Of a stretch of 5,941 nt of DNA, positions 1-5,941 are shown piece after piece. The stretch comes from Actinomycetes bacterium (GTDB taxonomy: Bacteria > Actinomycetota > Actinomycetes > Actinomycetales > Microbacteriaceae). A program made the position numbers and the translations under genes. How positions within the stretch are numbered: the first letter of the stretch is position 1; each line of letters begins with the position of its first letter. The notes beneath the pieces are model-generated. The model saw only the letters and a list, made by a program, of their open reading frames with translations, ran no database searches and was not told the origin of the DNA. The DNA lies in assembly GCA_021793715.1 (NCBI GenBank), contig JAJYSF010000074.1, positions 1 to 5,941 of the forward strand. The letters run 5' to 3'.

Positions 1-1054
1 CGAGGAGTACGCGGGACGTCCCTCCGCGCTCACGGACGTCGAGCGGTTCGCCGAGCACGCCGGTGGCGCGAGGATCCTCCTCAAGCGCGAGGATCTGAAT
101 CACACGGGCAGTCACAAGATCAACAACGTGCTCGGGCAGGCGCTTTTGACCAAGCGCCTCGGGAAGACGCGCGTCATTGCAGAGACCGGCGCCGGCCAAC
201 ACGGTGTCGCGACGGCGACCGCTGCCGCGCTGTTCGGCCTGGAGTGCACGATCTACATGGGCGAGGTCGACACCCAGCGCCAGGCGCTCAACGTCGCACG
301 CATGCGCCTGCTCGGCGCCGAGGTCGTCGCGGTCACCACCGGGGCCCGCACGCTCAAGGATGCGATCAACGAGGCGCTGCGCGATTGGGTCGCGTCCGTC
401 GCGACGACCAATTACATCTTCGGTACGGCTGCCGGCCCGCACCCGTTCCCCGCACTCGTGCGCGACTTCCAGAAGGTGATCTCCGAGGAGGCGCGCGAGC
501 AGACGATCGCGAGGACCGGATCCCTGCCGGACGCCGTCGTGGCGTGCGTCGGAGGCGGATCCAACGCGATCGGCATGTTCGACGCGTTCCTCGACGACGA
601 CGTGCGCCTGATCGGCGTCGAGGCCGCGGGCGACGGCGTGGAAACCGACCGCCAGGCGGCGTCGATCGAGCGCGGCCGCCCTGGCGTGCTGCACGGCGCC
701 CGAACCTTCGTGCTCATGGACGACGACGGGCAGACGCTCGAGTCGCACTCGATCTCGGCCGGCCTCGACTATCCGGGCGTCGGTCCCGAGCACGCGTGGC
801 TCGCGGAGACGGGGCGGGCCGACTACATTCCCGCGACCGACGACGAGGCGATGCAGGCCCTGAAGCTCCTCAGCGAGACCGAGGGGATCATCCCGGCGAT
901 CGAGTCGGCGCACGCCCTCGCCGGGGCGATGCGGATCGGCCGCGAGCTCGGACCGGACGCGACGATCGTCGTGTGCCTGTCGGGGCGCGGCGACAAGGAC
1001 ATGGACACGGCCGCCACCTACTTCGGCCTCTACGACGACGGAGAAGCATCGTGA
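1..1054 (+). CDS. trpB: Tryptophan synthase beta chain, 3' part (5' end outside window)
   Basis: TrpB is the PLP-dependent beta subunit of tryptophan synthase; it condenses indole with L-serine to give L-tryptophan, in a cytoplasmic alpha2-beta2 complex with TrpA. The frame is open from base 2, giving 350 visible residues. The first residues ([11 protein letters not shown]) correspond to about residue 50-60 of well-studied TrpB proteins, so roughly 50-70 N-terminal residues are missing. Visible family motifs are HTGSHKINN with the Schiff-base lysine at 116-118, ETGAGQHG with the catalytic glutamate at 182-184, the phosphate-binding loop GGGSNAIG at 551-574, and LSGRGDKD at 977-1000 with the serine that contacts the pyridine nitrogen. 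The stop codon at 1052-1054 overlaps the trpA start. Nothing suggests damage: all key residues are present. The first start codon inside the window, a GTG at 128, is not the true start because the PLP lysine lies upstream of it. Confidence 0.98.
   Translation, partial: EEYAGRPSALTDVERFAEHAGGARILLKREDLNHTGSHKINNVLGQALLTKRLGKTRVIAETGAGQHGVATATAAALFGLECTIYMGEVDTQRQALNVARMRLLGAEVVAVTTGARTLKDAINEALRDWVASVATTNYIFGTAAGPHPFPALVRDFQKVISEEAREQTIARTGSLPDAVVACVGGGSNAIGMFDAFLDDDVRLIGVEAAGDGVETDRQAASIERGRPGVLHGARTFVLMDDDGQTLESHSISAGLDYPGVGPEHAWLAETGRADYIPATDDEAMQALKLLSETEGIIPAIESAHALAGAMRIGRELGPDATIVVCLSGRGDKDMDTAATYFGLYDDGEAS
1040..1046 (+). promoter_or_regulatory. Ribosome binding site of trpA, inside trpB
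   Basis: GGAGAAG ends four bases before the GTG at 1051 and lies in the last codons of trpB. It supports GTG 1051 over the next in-frame GTG at 1063. With the GTGA stop/start overlap it suggests that ribosomes finishing trpB also initiate trpA, which would keep the two subunits near equal amounts. Confidence 0.7.
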
Positions 1055-1836
1055 CGACCGCCGTGGAGCACGCGATCGACCGGGCACGGGATGACGGCCG
1101 GGCCGCGTTCGTCGGCTACCTGCCCGCGGGCTTCCCTGATCCGGATGCCTCGATCGCGGCGGCGCTCGCCCTCGCGGAGAACGGCGCGGACGTCATCGAG
1201 CTCGGGCCGCCGTACAGCGATCCGGTCATGGACGGCCCCGTCATCCAGGAGGCGACCAACCGCGTCCTCGAAGCGGGATTCACCACGTCGGACCTGTTCG
1301 ACGTGATCCGGGAGATCACGCGCCGCACGGACGTGCCGGTGCTGGTGATGACCTACTGGAACCTCGTGCTGCAACGCGGCATCGACACGTACGCGCGCGA
1401 GATCGCGGCAGCAGGGGGAGCCGGGCTGATCACGCCCGACATCACGCCCGAGGCAGCCGATGAATGGATCGCGGCCTCGAAGCGCCACGATCTCGACCGC
1501 GTGTTCCTTGCCGCGCCGACGTCGTCGGACGAGCGTCTGCGGATGATCTCCGAGGCGTCGACGGGCTTCGTCTACACGGTGTCGACCATGGGCATCACGG
1601 GGGAGCGGGCGTCGCTCGACGCTGCCGCGCGGTCGCTTGTCGAGCGCCTGCGTCTCGCGGGCGCCGAGCGGGCGTGCGTCGGGATCGGCGTCACGACTCC
1701 CGCACACGTGACCAACATTGCGGAGTATGCCGACGGAGCGATCGTCGGCACGGCTCTCGTGAAGGCCCTCGGCTCGGGCGGCGTCGACGCGCTCGGTGCG
1801 AAGGTCCGCGAACTCGTTGCGGGCTCTCGCCGCTGA
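1051..1836 (+). CDS. trpA: Tryptophan synthase alpha chain
   Basis: TrpA is a TIM-barrel enzyme that splits indole-3-glycerol phosphate into indole and glyceraldehyde 3-phosphate and passes the indole to TrpB. The product is 261 residues, a normal length. Visible motifs are GYLPAGFPD (22-30), the active-site strand and loop with catalytic Glu50 and Asp61 ([10 protein letters not shown], then VMDGP), the loop-6 motif MGITG (180-184) with its conserved threonine at 183, and the phosphate-binding segments VGIGVTTP (from 210) and [11 protein letters not shown] (from 227). The GTG start is chosen because it overlaps the trpB stop in GTGA and has a binding site in front. The second residue after Glu50-Leu51, usually a valine in the GVPxSDP motif, is a proline here (GPPYSDP); this is conservative in position and both catalytic acids remain. 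The overlap with trpB implies a trp operon continuing upstream. No terminator-like hairpin follows the gene. Confidence 0.98.
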   Translation: MTTAVEHAIDRARDDGRAAFVGYLPAGFPDPDASIAAALALAENGADVIELGPPYSDPVMDGPVIQEATNRVLEAGFTTSDLFDVIREITRRTDVPVLVMTYWNLVLQRGIDTYAREIAAAGGAGLITPDITPEAADEWIAASKRHDLDRVFLAAPTSSDERLRMISEASTGFVYTVSTMGITGERASLDAAARSLVERLRLAGAERACVGIGVTTPAHVTNIAEYADGAIVGTALVKALGSGGVDALGAKVRELVAGSRR

Positions 1837-1894
1837 CGACCCACGCCGCTGCTGCCACGCTGGGCACTTCCACGCTCCATACCACCGGATCCCT

Positions 1895-1900
1895 TAGGCT
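1895..1900 (+). promoter_or_regulatory. Probable -10 box of the lgt promoter (TAGGCT)
   Basis: TAGGCT matches the actinobacterial -10 pattern TAnnnT and ends nine bases before the lgt ATG. A transcript starting about seven bases after the box would begin at A1907 or at A1910 itself, so the lgt mRNA would have almost no leader. This fits the lack of a purine-rich ribosome binding site before lgt (the bases between box and start are acttccatc). No convincing -35 hexamer stands about 17 bases upstream. TAG occurs only twice on the + strand of this window, both times in TAGGCT, so chance occurrence is less likely than usual. Read-through from the trp genes may also transcribe lgt. Confidence 0.6.
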
Positions 1901-1909
1901 ACTTCCATC

Positions 1910-2914
1910 ATGCTGTCACTCCCGCCGCTGTCCGCGAGCATCCCGAGTCCTCCTCTCTCCGAGTTCACCTTCGGCAGCGAGTGGACGATGTTCGGGATGA
2001 CGTTCGGCCCGTTCTCGATCCGCTTCTACGCGTTGTTCATCCTCGTCGGCATCGTCGTCGCGGCGATCATGACGAACCGCCGCCTCACGCGGCGCGGAGC
2101 CGAGCCGTGGGTCGTCATCGATATCGCCCTCCCGGCGGTCGTGCTCGCCATGATCGGCGCCCGCGCGTATCACGTGCTCACGCACTGGGGCTTCTATTTC
2201 GCGGGCGGCCGGGAATGGTGGAACCCGTTCGAGCAGGATGCGATCTGGAACATCTGGGACGGCGGCATCGCGATCTTCGGCGCGCTGCTCGGTGGCGCCC
2301 TCGGTTCCTGGCTGGGCTGTCGCTGGACTGGCGTCCGATTCTCCGCCTTCGCCGATGCCCTCGCGCCGGGCCTCCTTCTCGCCCAGGCGCTCGGCCGATT
2401 CGGCAACTGGTTCAATCAGGAGCTGTTCGGGTTGCCGACAGACCTGCCGTGGGGGCTCGAGATCGACGCGGGCAACCCCGCGATCCCCGCAGGTCTGCCG
2501 GAGAACACGCTGTTCCACCCGACGTTCCTCTATGAGGTGATCTGGAACACGCTCGGGGCGATCGTTCTGCTGTGGCTGGGGCGCCGCGCCTCGATGCAGT
2601 GGGGACGCCTGCTCGCGGTCTACCTCATCTGGTACGGATCGGGCCGCGTCGTCTGGGAGTCGATTCGCATCGACCCGAGCGAAGTGTTCTTCGGACTGCG
2701 CACCAACGTGTGGGCCGCGATTGCCGCGGTGCTGCTCGGCGTCGTGCTGCTGGTCGTGCTGCGGCGGCACAAGGGAACCGAGCCGTCCGTCTACCGCAAC
2801 ACGAAACATCGCCGTAACGTGACGGATCTAGGCTCGGACGACGATTTCGTCGACATCAGCGACCCCGCTGACGACGACGAGATCGTGGAGCTGTCGCCCG
2901 AACGCACCCCGTGA
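1910..2914 (+). CDS. lgt: Prolipoprotein diacylglyceryl transferase
   Basis: Lgt transfers a diacylglyceryl group from phosphatidylglycerol to the lipobox cysteine of prolipoproteins, the first step of lipoprotein maturation at the cytoplasmic membrane. The product is 334 residues with about seven hydrophobic segments (roughly 37-54, 68-86, 119-136, 145-160, 209-224, 232-245, 267-285). The family signature GRFGNWFNQELFG is at 162-174, aligning Arg163, Asn166 and Glu171 with E. coli Arg143, Asn146 and Glu151; Arg246 and Glu250 in YGSGRVVWE align with E. coli Arg239 and Glu243. The WDGG motif (116-119) is present, but the position of E. coli His103 is Phe123 here. After the last membrane segment comes a basic stretch, then an acidic tail (about 306-334) absent from E. 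coli Lgt. Start ATG 1910 is preferred because of the TAGGCT box nine bases upstream; the in-frame ATG at 1988 is an alternative that keeps all membrane segments. The trp-lgt neighbourhood recurs in actinobacteria. Confidence 0.97.
   Translation: MLSLPPLSASIPSPPLSEFTFGSEWTMFGMTFGPFSIRFYALFILVGIVVAAIMTNRRLTRRGAEPWVVIDIALPAVVLAMIGARAYHVLTHWGFYFAGGREWWNPFEQDAIWNIWDGGIAIFGALLGGALGSWLGCRWTGVRFSAFADALAPGLLLAQALGRFGNWFNQELFGLPTDLPWGLEIDAGNPAIPAGLPENTLFHPTFLYEVIWNTLGAIVLLWLGRRASMQWGRLLAVYLIWYGSGRVVWESIRIDPSEVFFGLRTNVWAAIAAVLLGVVLLVVLRRHKGTEPSVYRNTKHRRNVTDLGSDDDFVDISDPADDDEIVELSPERTP
2803..2818 (+). promoter_or_regulatory. Candidate GlnR-like operator (GAAAC-n6-GTAAC) inside lgt
   Basis: GAAAC (2803-2807), six bases, then GTAAC (2814-2818) keeps the alternating GTnAC / GAAAC half-site pattern and the AC-n9-AC core known for the actinobacterial nitrogen regulator GlnR. 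It lies in the coding sequence for the poorly conserved tail of Lgt, 11 bases before a TAGGCT box and about 215 bases before gltB, a nitrogen-assimilation gene. Further half-sites at the expected spacing on either side (2792-2796 and 2825-2829) match poorly. Whether this organism uses GlnR cannot be seen from the window. Chance match is a real possibility. Confidence 0.3.
2829..2834 (+). promoter_or_regulatory. Candidate -10 box of a gltB promoter within lgt (TAGGCT)
   Basis: This is the second of the only two TAG trinucleotides on the + strand, again as TAGGCT. Inside lgt it forces the leucine codon CTA (2828-2830), the only in-frame CTA I found in the genes here. A transcript would start near 2841 and give gltB a leader of about 190 bases containing the hairpin at 2953-3001. 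The bases where a -35 box should lie (about 2806-2811, ACATCG) match poorly and overlap the candidate GlnR-like site, an arrangement expected of an activator-dependent promoter. The 118-base spacer before gltB contains no TAnnnT hexamer of its own. Confidence 0.4.
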
Positions 2915-2952
2915 CGGTCTGACCCGGCGATCGTCCTGAGGGACGGAGCACG

Positions 2953-3001
2953 GAAGCAGATTGCGCGACAGCACATGGCGGGCTGTCGCCCGATCTGCAT
3001 C
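2953..3001 (+). promoter_or_regulatory. Long imperfect inverted repeat in the gltB leader
   Basis: In the lgt-gltB spacer, GCGACAGC (2965-2972) and GCTGTCGC (2982-2989) form a perfect eight-pair stem around a nine-base loop. Below one C-C mismatch (2964/2990) the pairing continues with G2963-C2991, a T2962-G2992 wobble and six more pairs (GCAGAT 2956-2961 with ATCTGC 2993-2998). After an A-A mismatch come two outer pairs. In total there are 16 pairs with one mismatch in the main stem. No T-run follows, so it does not look like an intrinsic terminator. It may act as an RNA structure in the gltB mRNA leader, stabilise the 3' end of lgt mRNA, or be a protein-binding dyad in DNA. Confidence 0.75.
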
Positions 3002-3019
3002 ATCCGTGTCATCTGTCTG

Positions 3020-3024
3020 AAGGA
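3020..3024 (+). promoter_or_regulatory. Ribosome binding site of gltB
   Basis: AAGGA ends eight bases before ATG 3033, a normal spacing. It decides the start in favour of ATG 3033 over the in-frame ATG at 3087, which lacks such a site. The overlapping AGGACG (3021-3026) is complementary to CGTCCT at 2932-2937. Confidence 0.8.
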
Positions 3025-3032
3025 CGGTACCC

Positions 3033-5941
3033 ATGTACTTTCAGCCCCCGTTCGGCGCCAGCGGCGCCTACCCGCCGCAGCAAGGCATGTACAGCCCGCG
3101 TTTCGAGAAGGACGCGTGCGGCCTGGCTATGGTCGCTACGCTCCGCGGCGAAGCCGGGCACGATGTCGTCGCCCTGGCGCTCGAGGCTCTGCGTAACCTC
3201 GAACACCGGGGCGCTGTGGGCTCAGACACGGGCACGGGCGACGGCGCGGGGATCCTGCTGCAGATGCCTGACGCGTTCTTCCGCCGCGTCCTGCCGTTCG
3301 ACTTGCCCGCCGCGGGCGAGTACGCAGCGGGGATGGCCTTCCTCCCCACGGACCGGCTCGCGCGTGAGAAGCAGAAGCGCCGGATCGAGCGCATCGCGGC
3401 AACCGAGGGCCTGCACGTGCTGGGATGGCGCCCCGTTCCGGTGGATCCGGATCAGCTCGGACGCATCGCGCGGACGGCGCGCCCGGAGATCGAGCAGCTC
3501 TTCGTGGCGAGTGCGCAGGCCGGCCATCTCGCCCCGCTCCGCGGCGTCGAGCTCGACCGCCGCGCCTATCGGCTGCGCAAGCGCTGTCAGCACGAGGCCG
3601 GCGCATACTTCGTGACGATGTCTGCCCGCACAATCGGGTACAAGGGCATGGTGACCACGCTCCAGCTGGAGCCCTTCTACGACGACCTCCGCGACGAGCG
3701 TTTCGCGTCGAAGCTCGCGATCGTGCACTCCCGATACTCCACGAACACCTTCCCCTCGTGGCCCCTCGCTCAGCCCTTGCGGATGATGGCCCACAACGGC
3801 GAGATCAACACCGTCAGCGGCAACCGCAACTGGATGCGGGCGCGGCAGTCTCAGCTTGCGAGCGATCTGTTGGGCGACATCGAACCGCTCCTGCCGATCT
3901 GCAGCGAGGGTGAGAGCGACTCCGCTTCGTTCGACGAGGTGCTCGAACTGCTCGAGCTCACGGGCCGCAGCCTGCCGCACGTGATGATGATGATGGTCCC
4001 CGAGGCGTACGAGAAGAAGACGGGCATGGATCCCGACGTGCGCGCCTTCTACGAATACAACGCGGGACAGATGGAGCCGTGGGACGGGCCGGCGGCCATC
4101 CTCGCGACAGACGGCACTCAGGTCGTGGCGACCCTCGACCGGAACGGCCTGCGGCCCGGCCGGTGGACCGTGACCACGGACGGCCTCGTGGTGGCCGGAT
4201 CGGAAACCGGGATCCTCGATCTTCCGGACGAGCGCATCGCGCGCCGCGGCCGCCTGCAGCCCGGGGCGATGTTCGTCGTCGACACGGCCGAGGGCCGCAT
4301 CATCTCCGACGAGGAGGTGAAGAAGCAGGTCGCCACGAGCGCCCCGTGGCGCGCGTGGCTCGACGAAGGCACCGTGCGACTCACCGACCTTCCCGAGCGT
4401 GAGCACCTCGTGCACCCCGCCGTCTCGGTGCGACGTCGCCAGCGGACCTTCGGCTACACCGAGGAGGAGCTGAAGATCCTCGTCGGTCCGATGGCCGCCA
4501 CGGGCGCGGAGCCGCTCGGCGCCATGGGATCCGACACGCCGATCGCCGTGCTGAGTGGCCGCCCCCGGCTGCTGTTCGACTACTTCGTGCAGCAGTTCGC
4601 ACAGGTGACGAACCCCCCGCTCGATGCGATCCGAGAAGAGGTCGTCACGAGCCTGCGGATGACGCTCGGCGGAGAGAACAATCTGCTGACGTGGGGGCCG
4701 GAGCACGCACGTCGCATCGGCCTGGACTTTCCGGTCATCGACAACGATGAGCTCGCGAAGATCCAGCACATCGACGATGCGGTTCCCGGGCGTCATGCCG
4801 TGACGATCTCGGCGCTGTATCGCGTGTCGGGCGGTGTGACGGCCATGGAGAAGCGGCTCGCGCAGATGTGCCGCGAGGCCGACCGCGCGATCGCCGACGG
4901 CGCGGAGTTCCTCATCATCAGCGACCGTGACTCGGATCAGTCGCTCGCCCCGATCCCGTCGCTGCTCGCAGTGTCGGCGGTCCACCACCACCTGATCCGC
5001 CAGGAGACGCGCATGATGGCGGGGCTCGTGGTCGAAGCGGGGGACGTGCGCGAGGTCCATCACGTGGCGACCCTGCTCGGCTACGGCGCGAGCTGCGTCA
5101 ACCCGTACCTCGCCATGGAGTCCGCGGAGGAGCTGGTCCGCAGTGGCGTGGTGACGGGCGTGGAGCCCGCGGACGCGGTGCGCAACCTCATCGCCGCGCT
5201 CGGCAAGGGCGTGCTGAAGATCATGTCGAAGATCGGCATCTCGACCGTCGCGTCCTACGCGGGCGCGCAGGTGTTCGAAGCCGTGGGCCTGGGGGATGAC
5301 CTCATCGAGGCGTACTTCACGGGCACGGAATCGAAGATCGCCGGCGTGGGCCTCGATGTGATCGCGGCGGAGACGGCGGCCAGGCACGCGTTCGCGTTCC
5401 CGACCGATCGTGCGCCGCGCGCCCACGAGCGCCTCTGGACCGGAGGCGAATACCAGTGGCGCCGCGACGGAGCCGCGCATCTGTTCACTCCGGAGACGGT
5501 CTTCCGCCTGCAGCACGCCACGCGCAGCCGCCGGTACGACGTCTTCCGCGAGTACACGCGACGGATCGACGACCAGGCGGCCGAGCTCAAGACGCTGCGC
5601 GGCCTGTTCGCGTTCCGCACAGACGCCCGCACGCCGATCCCGATCGACGACGTCGAACCCGTCTCCTCGATCGTGAAGCGCTTCTCGACAGGCGCGATGA
5701 GCTACGGGTCCATCTCCCGCGAAGCGCACGAGACGCTCGCGATCGCGATGAACCGGCTCGGGGCGAAATCCAACACCGGTGAAGGGGGAGAGGACGTCGA
5801 GCGGCTGCTGGACCCGGAACGCCGCAGTGCGATCAAGCAGGTCGCCTCGGGGCGCTTCGGCGTCACGAGCATGTACCTCACGCACGCCGACGATCTGCAG
5901 ATCAAGCTCGCCCAGGGGGCCAAGCCGGGCGAGGGCGGACA
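3033..5941 (+). CDS. gltB: Glutamate synthase large (alpha) subunit, 5' part (runs off right edge)
   Basis: GltB is the large subunit of glutamate synthase. It hydrolyses glutamine and channels the ammonia to 2-oxoglutarate on FMN, making glutamate; electrons normally come from NADPH through a small GltD subunit, whose gene would be expected downstream. The window shows 969 codons with no stop, about two thirds of a usual 1,500-residue protein. A 28-residue propeptide precedes the nucleophile Cys29 (FEKDACGL; codon 3117-3119), which becomes the N-terminus after cleavage. The class II amidotransferase domain spans about 29-445, with [12 protein letters not shown] (from 232, Arg234) and AHNGEINT (from 253). 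The central domain covers about 510-800 and includes [15 protein letters not shown] (522-536). The FMN domain has begun, with MSYGSIS (889-895) and KSNTGEGGE (912-920). The cysteines of the 3Fe-4S cluster and the C-terminal beta-helix lie beyond the edge. A tandem of four ATG codons (3984-3995) encodes a Met run in a region that is Met-rich in the family. No frameshift is seen. Confidence 0.97.
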   Translation, partial: MYFQPPFGASGAYPPQQGMYSPRFEKDACGLAMVATLRGEAGHDVVALALEALRNLEHRGAVGSDTGTGDGAGILLQMPDAFFRRVLPFDLPAAGEYAAGMAFLPTDRLAREKQKRRIERIAATEGLHVLGWRPVPVDPDQLGRIARTARPEIEQLFVASAQAGHLAPLRGVELDRRAYRLRKRCQHEAGAYFVTMSARTIGYKGMVTTLQLEPFYDDLRDERFASKLAIVHSRYSTNTFPSWPLAQPLRMMAHNGEINTVSGNRNWMRARQSQLASDLLGDIEPLLPICSEGESDSASFDEVLELLELTGRSLPHVMMMMVPEAYEKKTGMDPDVRAFYEYNAGQMEPWDGPAAILATDGTQVVATLDRNGLRPGRWTVTTDGLVVAGSETGILDLPDERIARRGRLQPGAMFVVDTAEGRIISDEEVKKQVATSAPWRAWLDEGTVRLTDLPEREHLVHPAVSVRRRQRTFGYTEEELKILVGPMAATGAEPLGAMGSDTPIAVLSGRPRLLFDYFVQQFAQVTNPPLDAIREEVVTSLRMTLGGENNLLTWGPEHARRIGLDFPVIDNDELAKIQHIDDAVPGRHAVTISALYRVSGGVTAMEKRLAQMCREADRAIADGAEFLIISDRDSDQSLAPIPSLLAVSAVHHHLIRQETRMMAGLVVEAGDVREVHHVATLLGYGASCVNPYLAMESAEELVRSGVVTGVEPADAVRNLIAALGKGVLKIMSKIGISTVASYAGAQVFEAVGLGDDLIEAYFTGTESKIAGVGLDVIAAETAARHAFAFPTDRAPRAHERLWTGGEYQWRRDGAAHLFTPETVFRLQHATRSRRYDVFREYTRRIDDQAAELKTLRGLFAFRTDARTPIPIDDVEPVSSIVKRFSTGAMSYGSISREAHETLAIAMNRLGAKSNTGEGGEDVERLLDPERRSAIKQVASGRFGVTSMYLTHADDLQIKLAQGAKPGEGG

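Noticed and set aside
244..1050. The trpA frame stays open back to position 244 within trpB
   Set aside because: The upstream part translates to low-complexity Arg- and Gly-rich sequence and overlaps well-conserved trpB. The trpA domain starts at GTG 1051, so no trpB-trpA frameshift fusion is needed.
1841..1876. CCACGC repeated at 1841, 1855 and 1870 in the trpA-lgt spacer
   Set aside because: The repeats are short, G+C-rich and unevenly spaced (14 and 15 bases); this is easily chance in such DNA.
1837..1909. Possible terminator or attenuator after trpA
   Set aside because: No stable stem followed by a T-run is visible in the spacer.
1916..2809. A 297-codon open frame on the - strand opposite lgt (and a 225-codon one opposite trpA, 1030-1707)
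   Set aside because: Both have shadow composition rich in Arg, Asp, Glu and His, with no motif, and lie fully opposite real genes.
2975..3032. A promoter in the spacer just before gltB
   Set aside because: No TAnnnT hexamer exists between 2915 and 3032; CATCAT (2998-3003) and CAGATT (2957-2962) lack partner -35 boxes.
2975..3196. A 73-codon open frame starting in the hairpin loop, with three Cys codons early ([18 protein letters not shown]), considered as a leader peptide
   Set aside because: No ribosome binding site precedes the ATG, no -10 box supports a leaderless start, the Cys codons are not consecutive, and the frame runs on into gltB in the wrong frame.
3984..3995. Four ATG codons in a row within gltB
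   Set aside because: The region encodes a Met-rich segment in GltB homologues; four units are too few to call a microsatellite.
3222..5885. An 887-codon open frame on the - strand opposite gltB
   Set aside because: It is a shadow of gltB. In very G+C-rich genes one antisense frame often lacks stops; its translation is rich in Arg, His, Asp and Val with no recognisable domain, whereas the + strand frame shows every expected GltB motif.

Overview
This window is housekeeping sequence from a high-G+C actinobacterium. The G+C content is very high and third codon positions are almost always G or C. The protein sequences and the gene order trpB-trpA-lgt-gltB fit Microbacteriaceae, and a Microbacterium-like organism is my best guess. 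That placement rests on remembered gene order and protein resemblance, not on a search. All genes lie on the + strand.

Layout. Positions 1-1054 hold the 3' part of trpB (tryptophan synthase beta chain), cut at the left edge. trpA (alpha chain, 1051-1836) overlaps it by four bases (GTGA). A 73-base spacer carries a probable promoter whose TAGGCT -10 box lies nine bases before the next start codon. lgt (prolipoprotein diacylglyceryl transferase, 1910-2914) follows. A 118-base spacer (2915-3032) contains a strong dyad-symmetric element. gltB (large subunit of glutamate synthase, from 3033) then runs off the right edge. Its N-terminal amidotransferase domain, central domain and the start of the FMN domain are visible; the iron-sulfur cysteines and the C-terminal domain are not.

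How the genes relate. TrpA and TrpB form the enzyme that makes the last two steps of tryptophan synthesis, and their overlapping genes suggest coupled translation. Lgt is a membrane enzyme of lipoprotein maturation with no metabolic link to them. GltB makes glutamate from glutamine and 2-oxoglutarate.

I found no undescribed system, mobile element, CRISPR array or RNA gene. What deserves a second look is regulatory. The trinucleotide TAG occurs only twice on the + strand of the whole window, both times inside TAGGCT: once just before lgt, and once in the 3' end of lgt, where it needs a rare CTA codon. The second copy lies just downstream of a GAAAC-n6-GTAAC pair resembling a binding site of the nitrogen regulator GlnR, so gltB may have its own nitrogen-controlled promoter inside lgt. 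The gltB leader also has a near-perfect 16-pair hairpin and a segment complementary to the gltB ribosome binding site.
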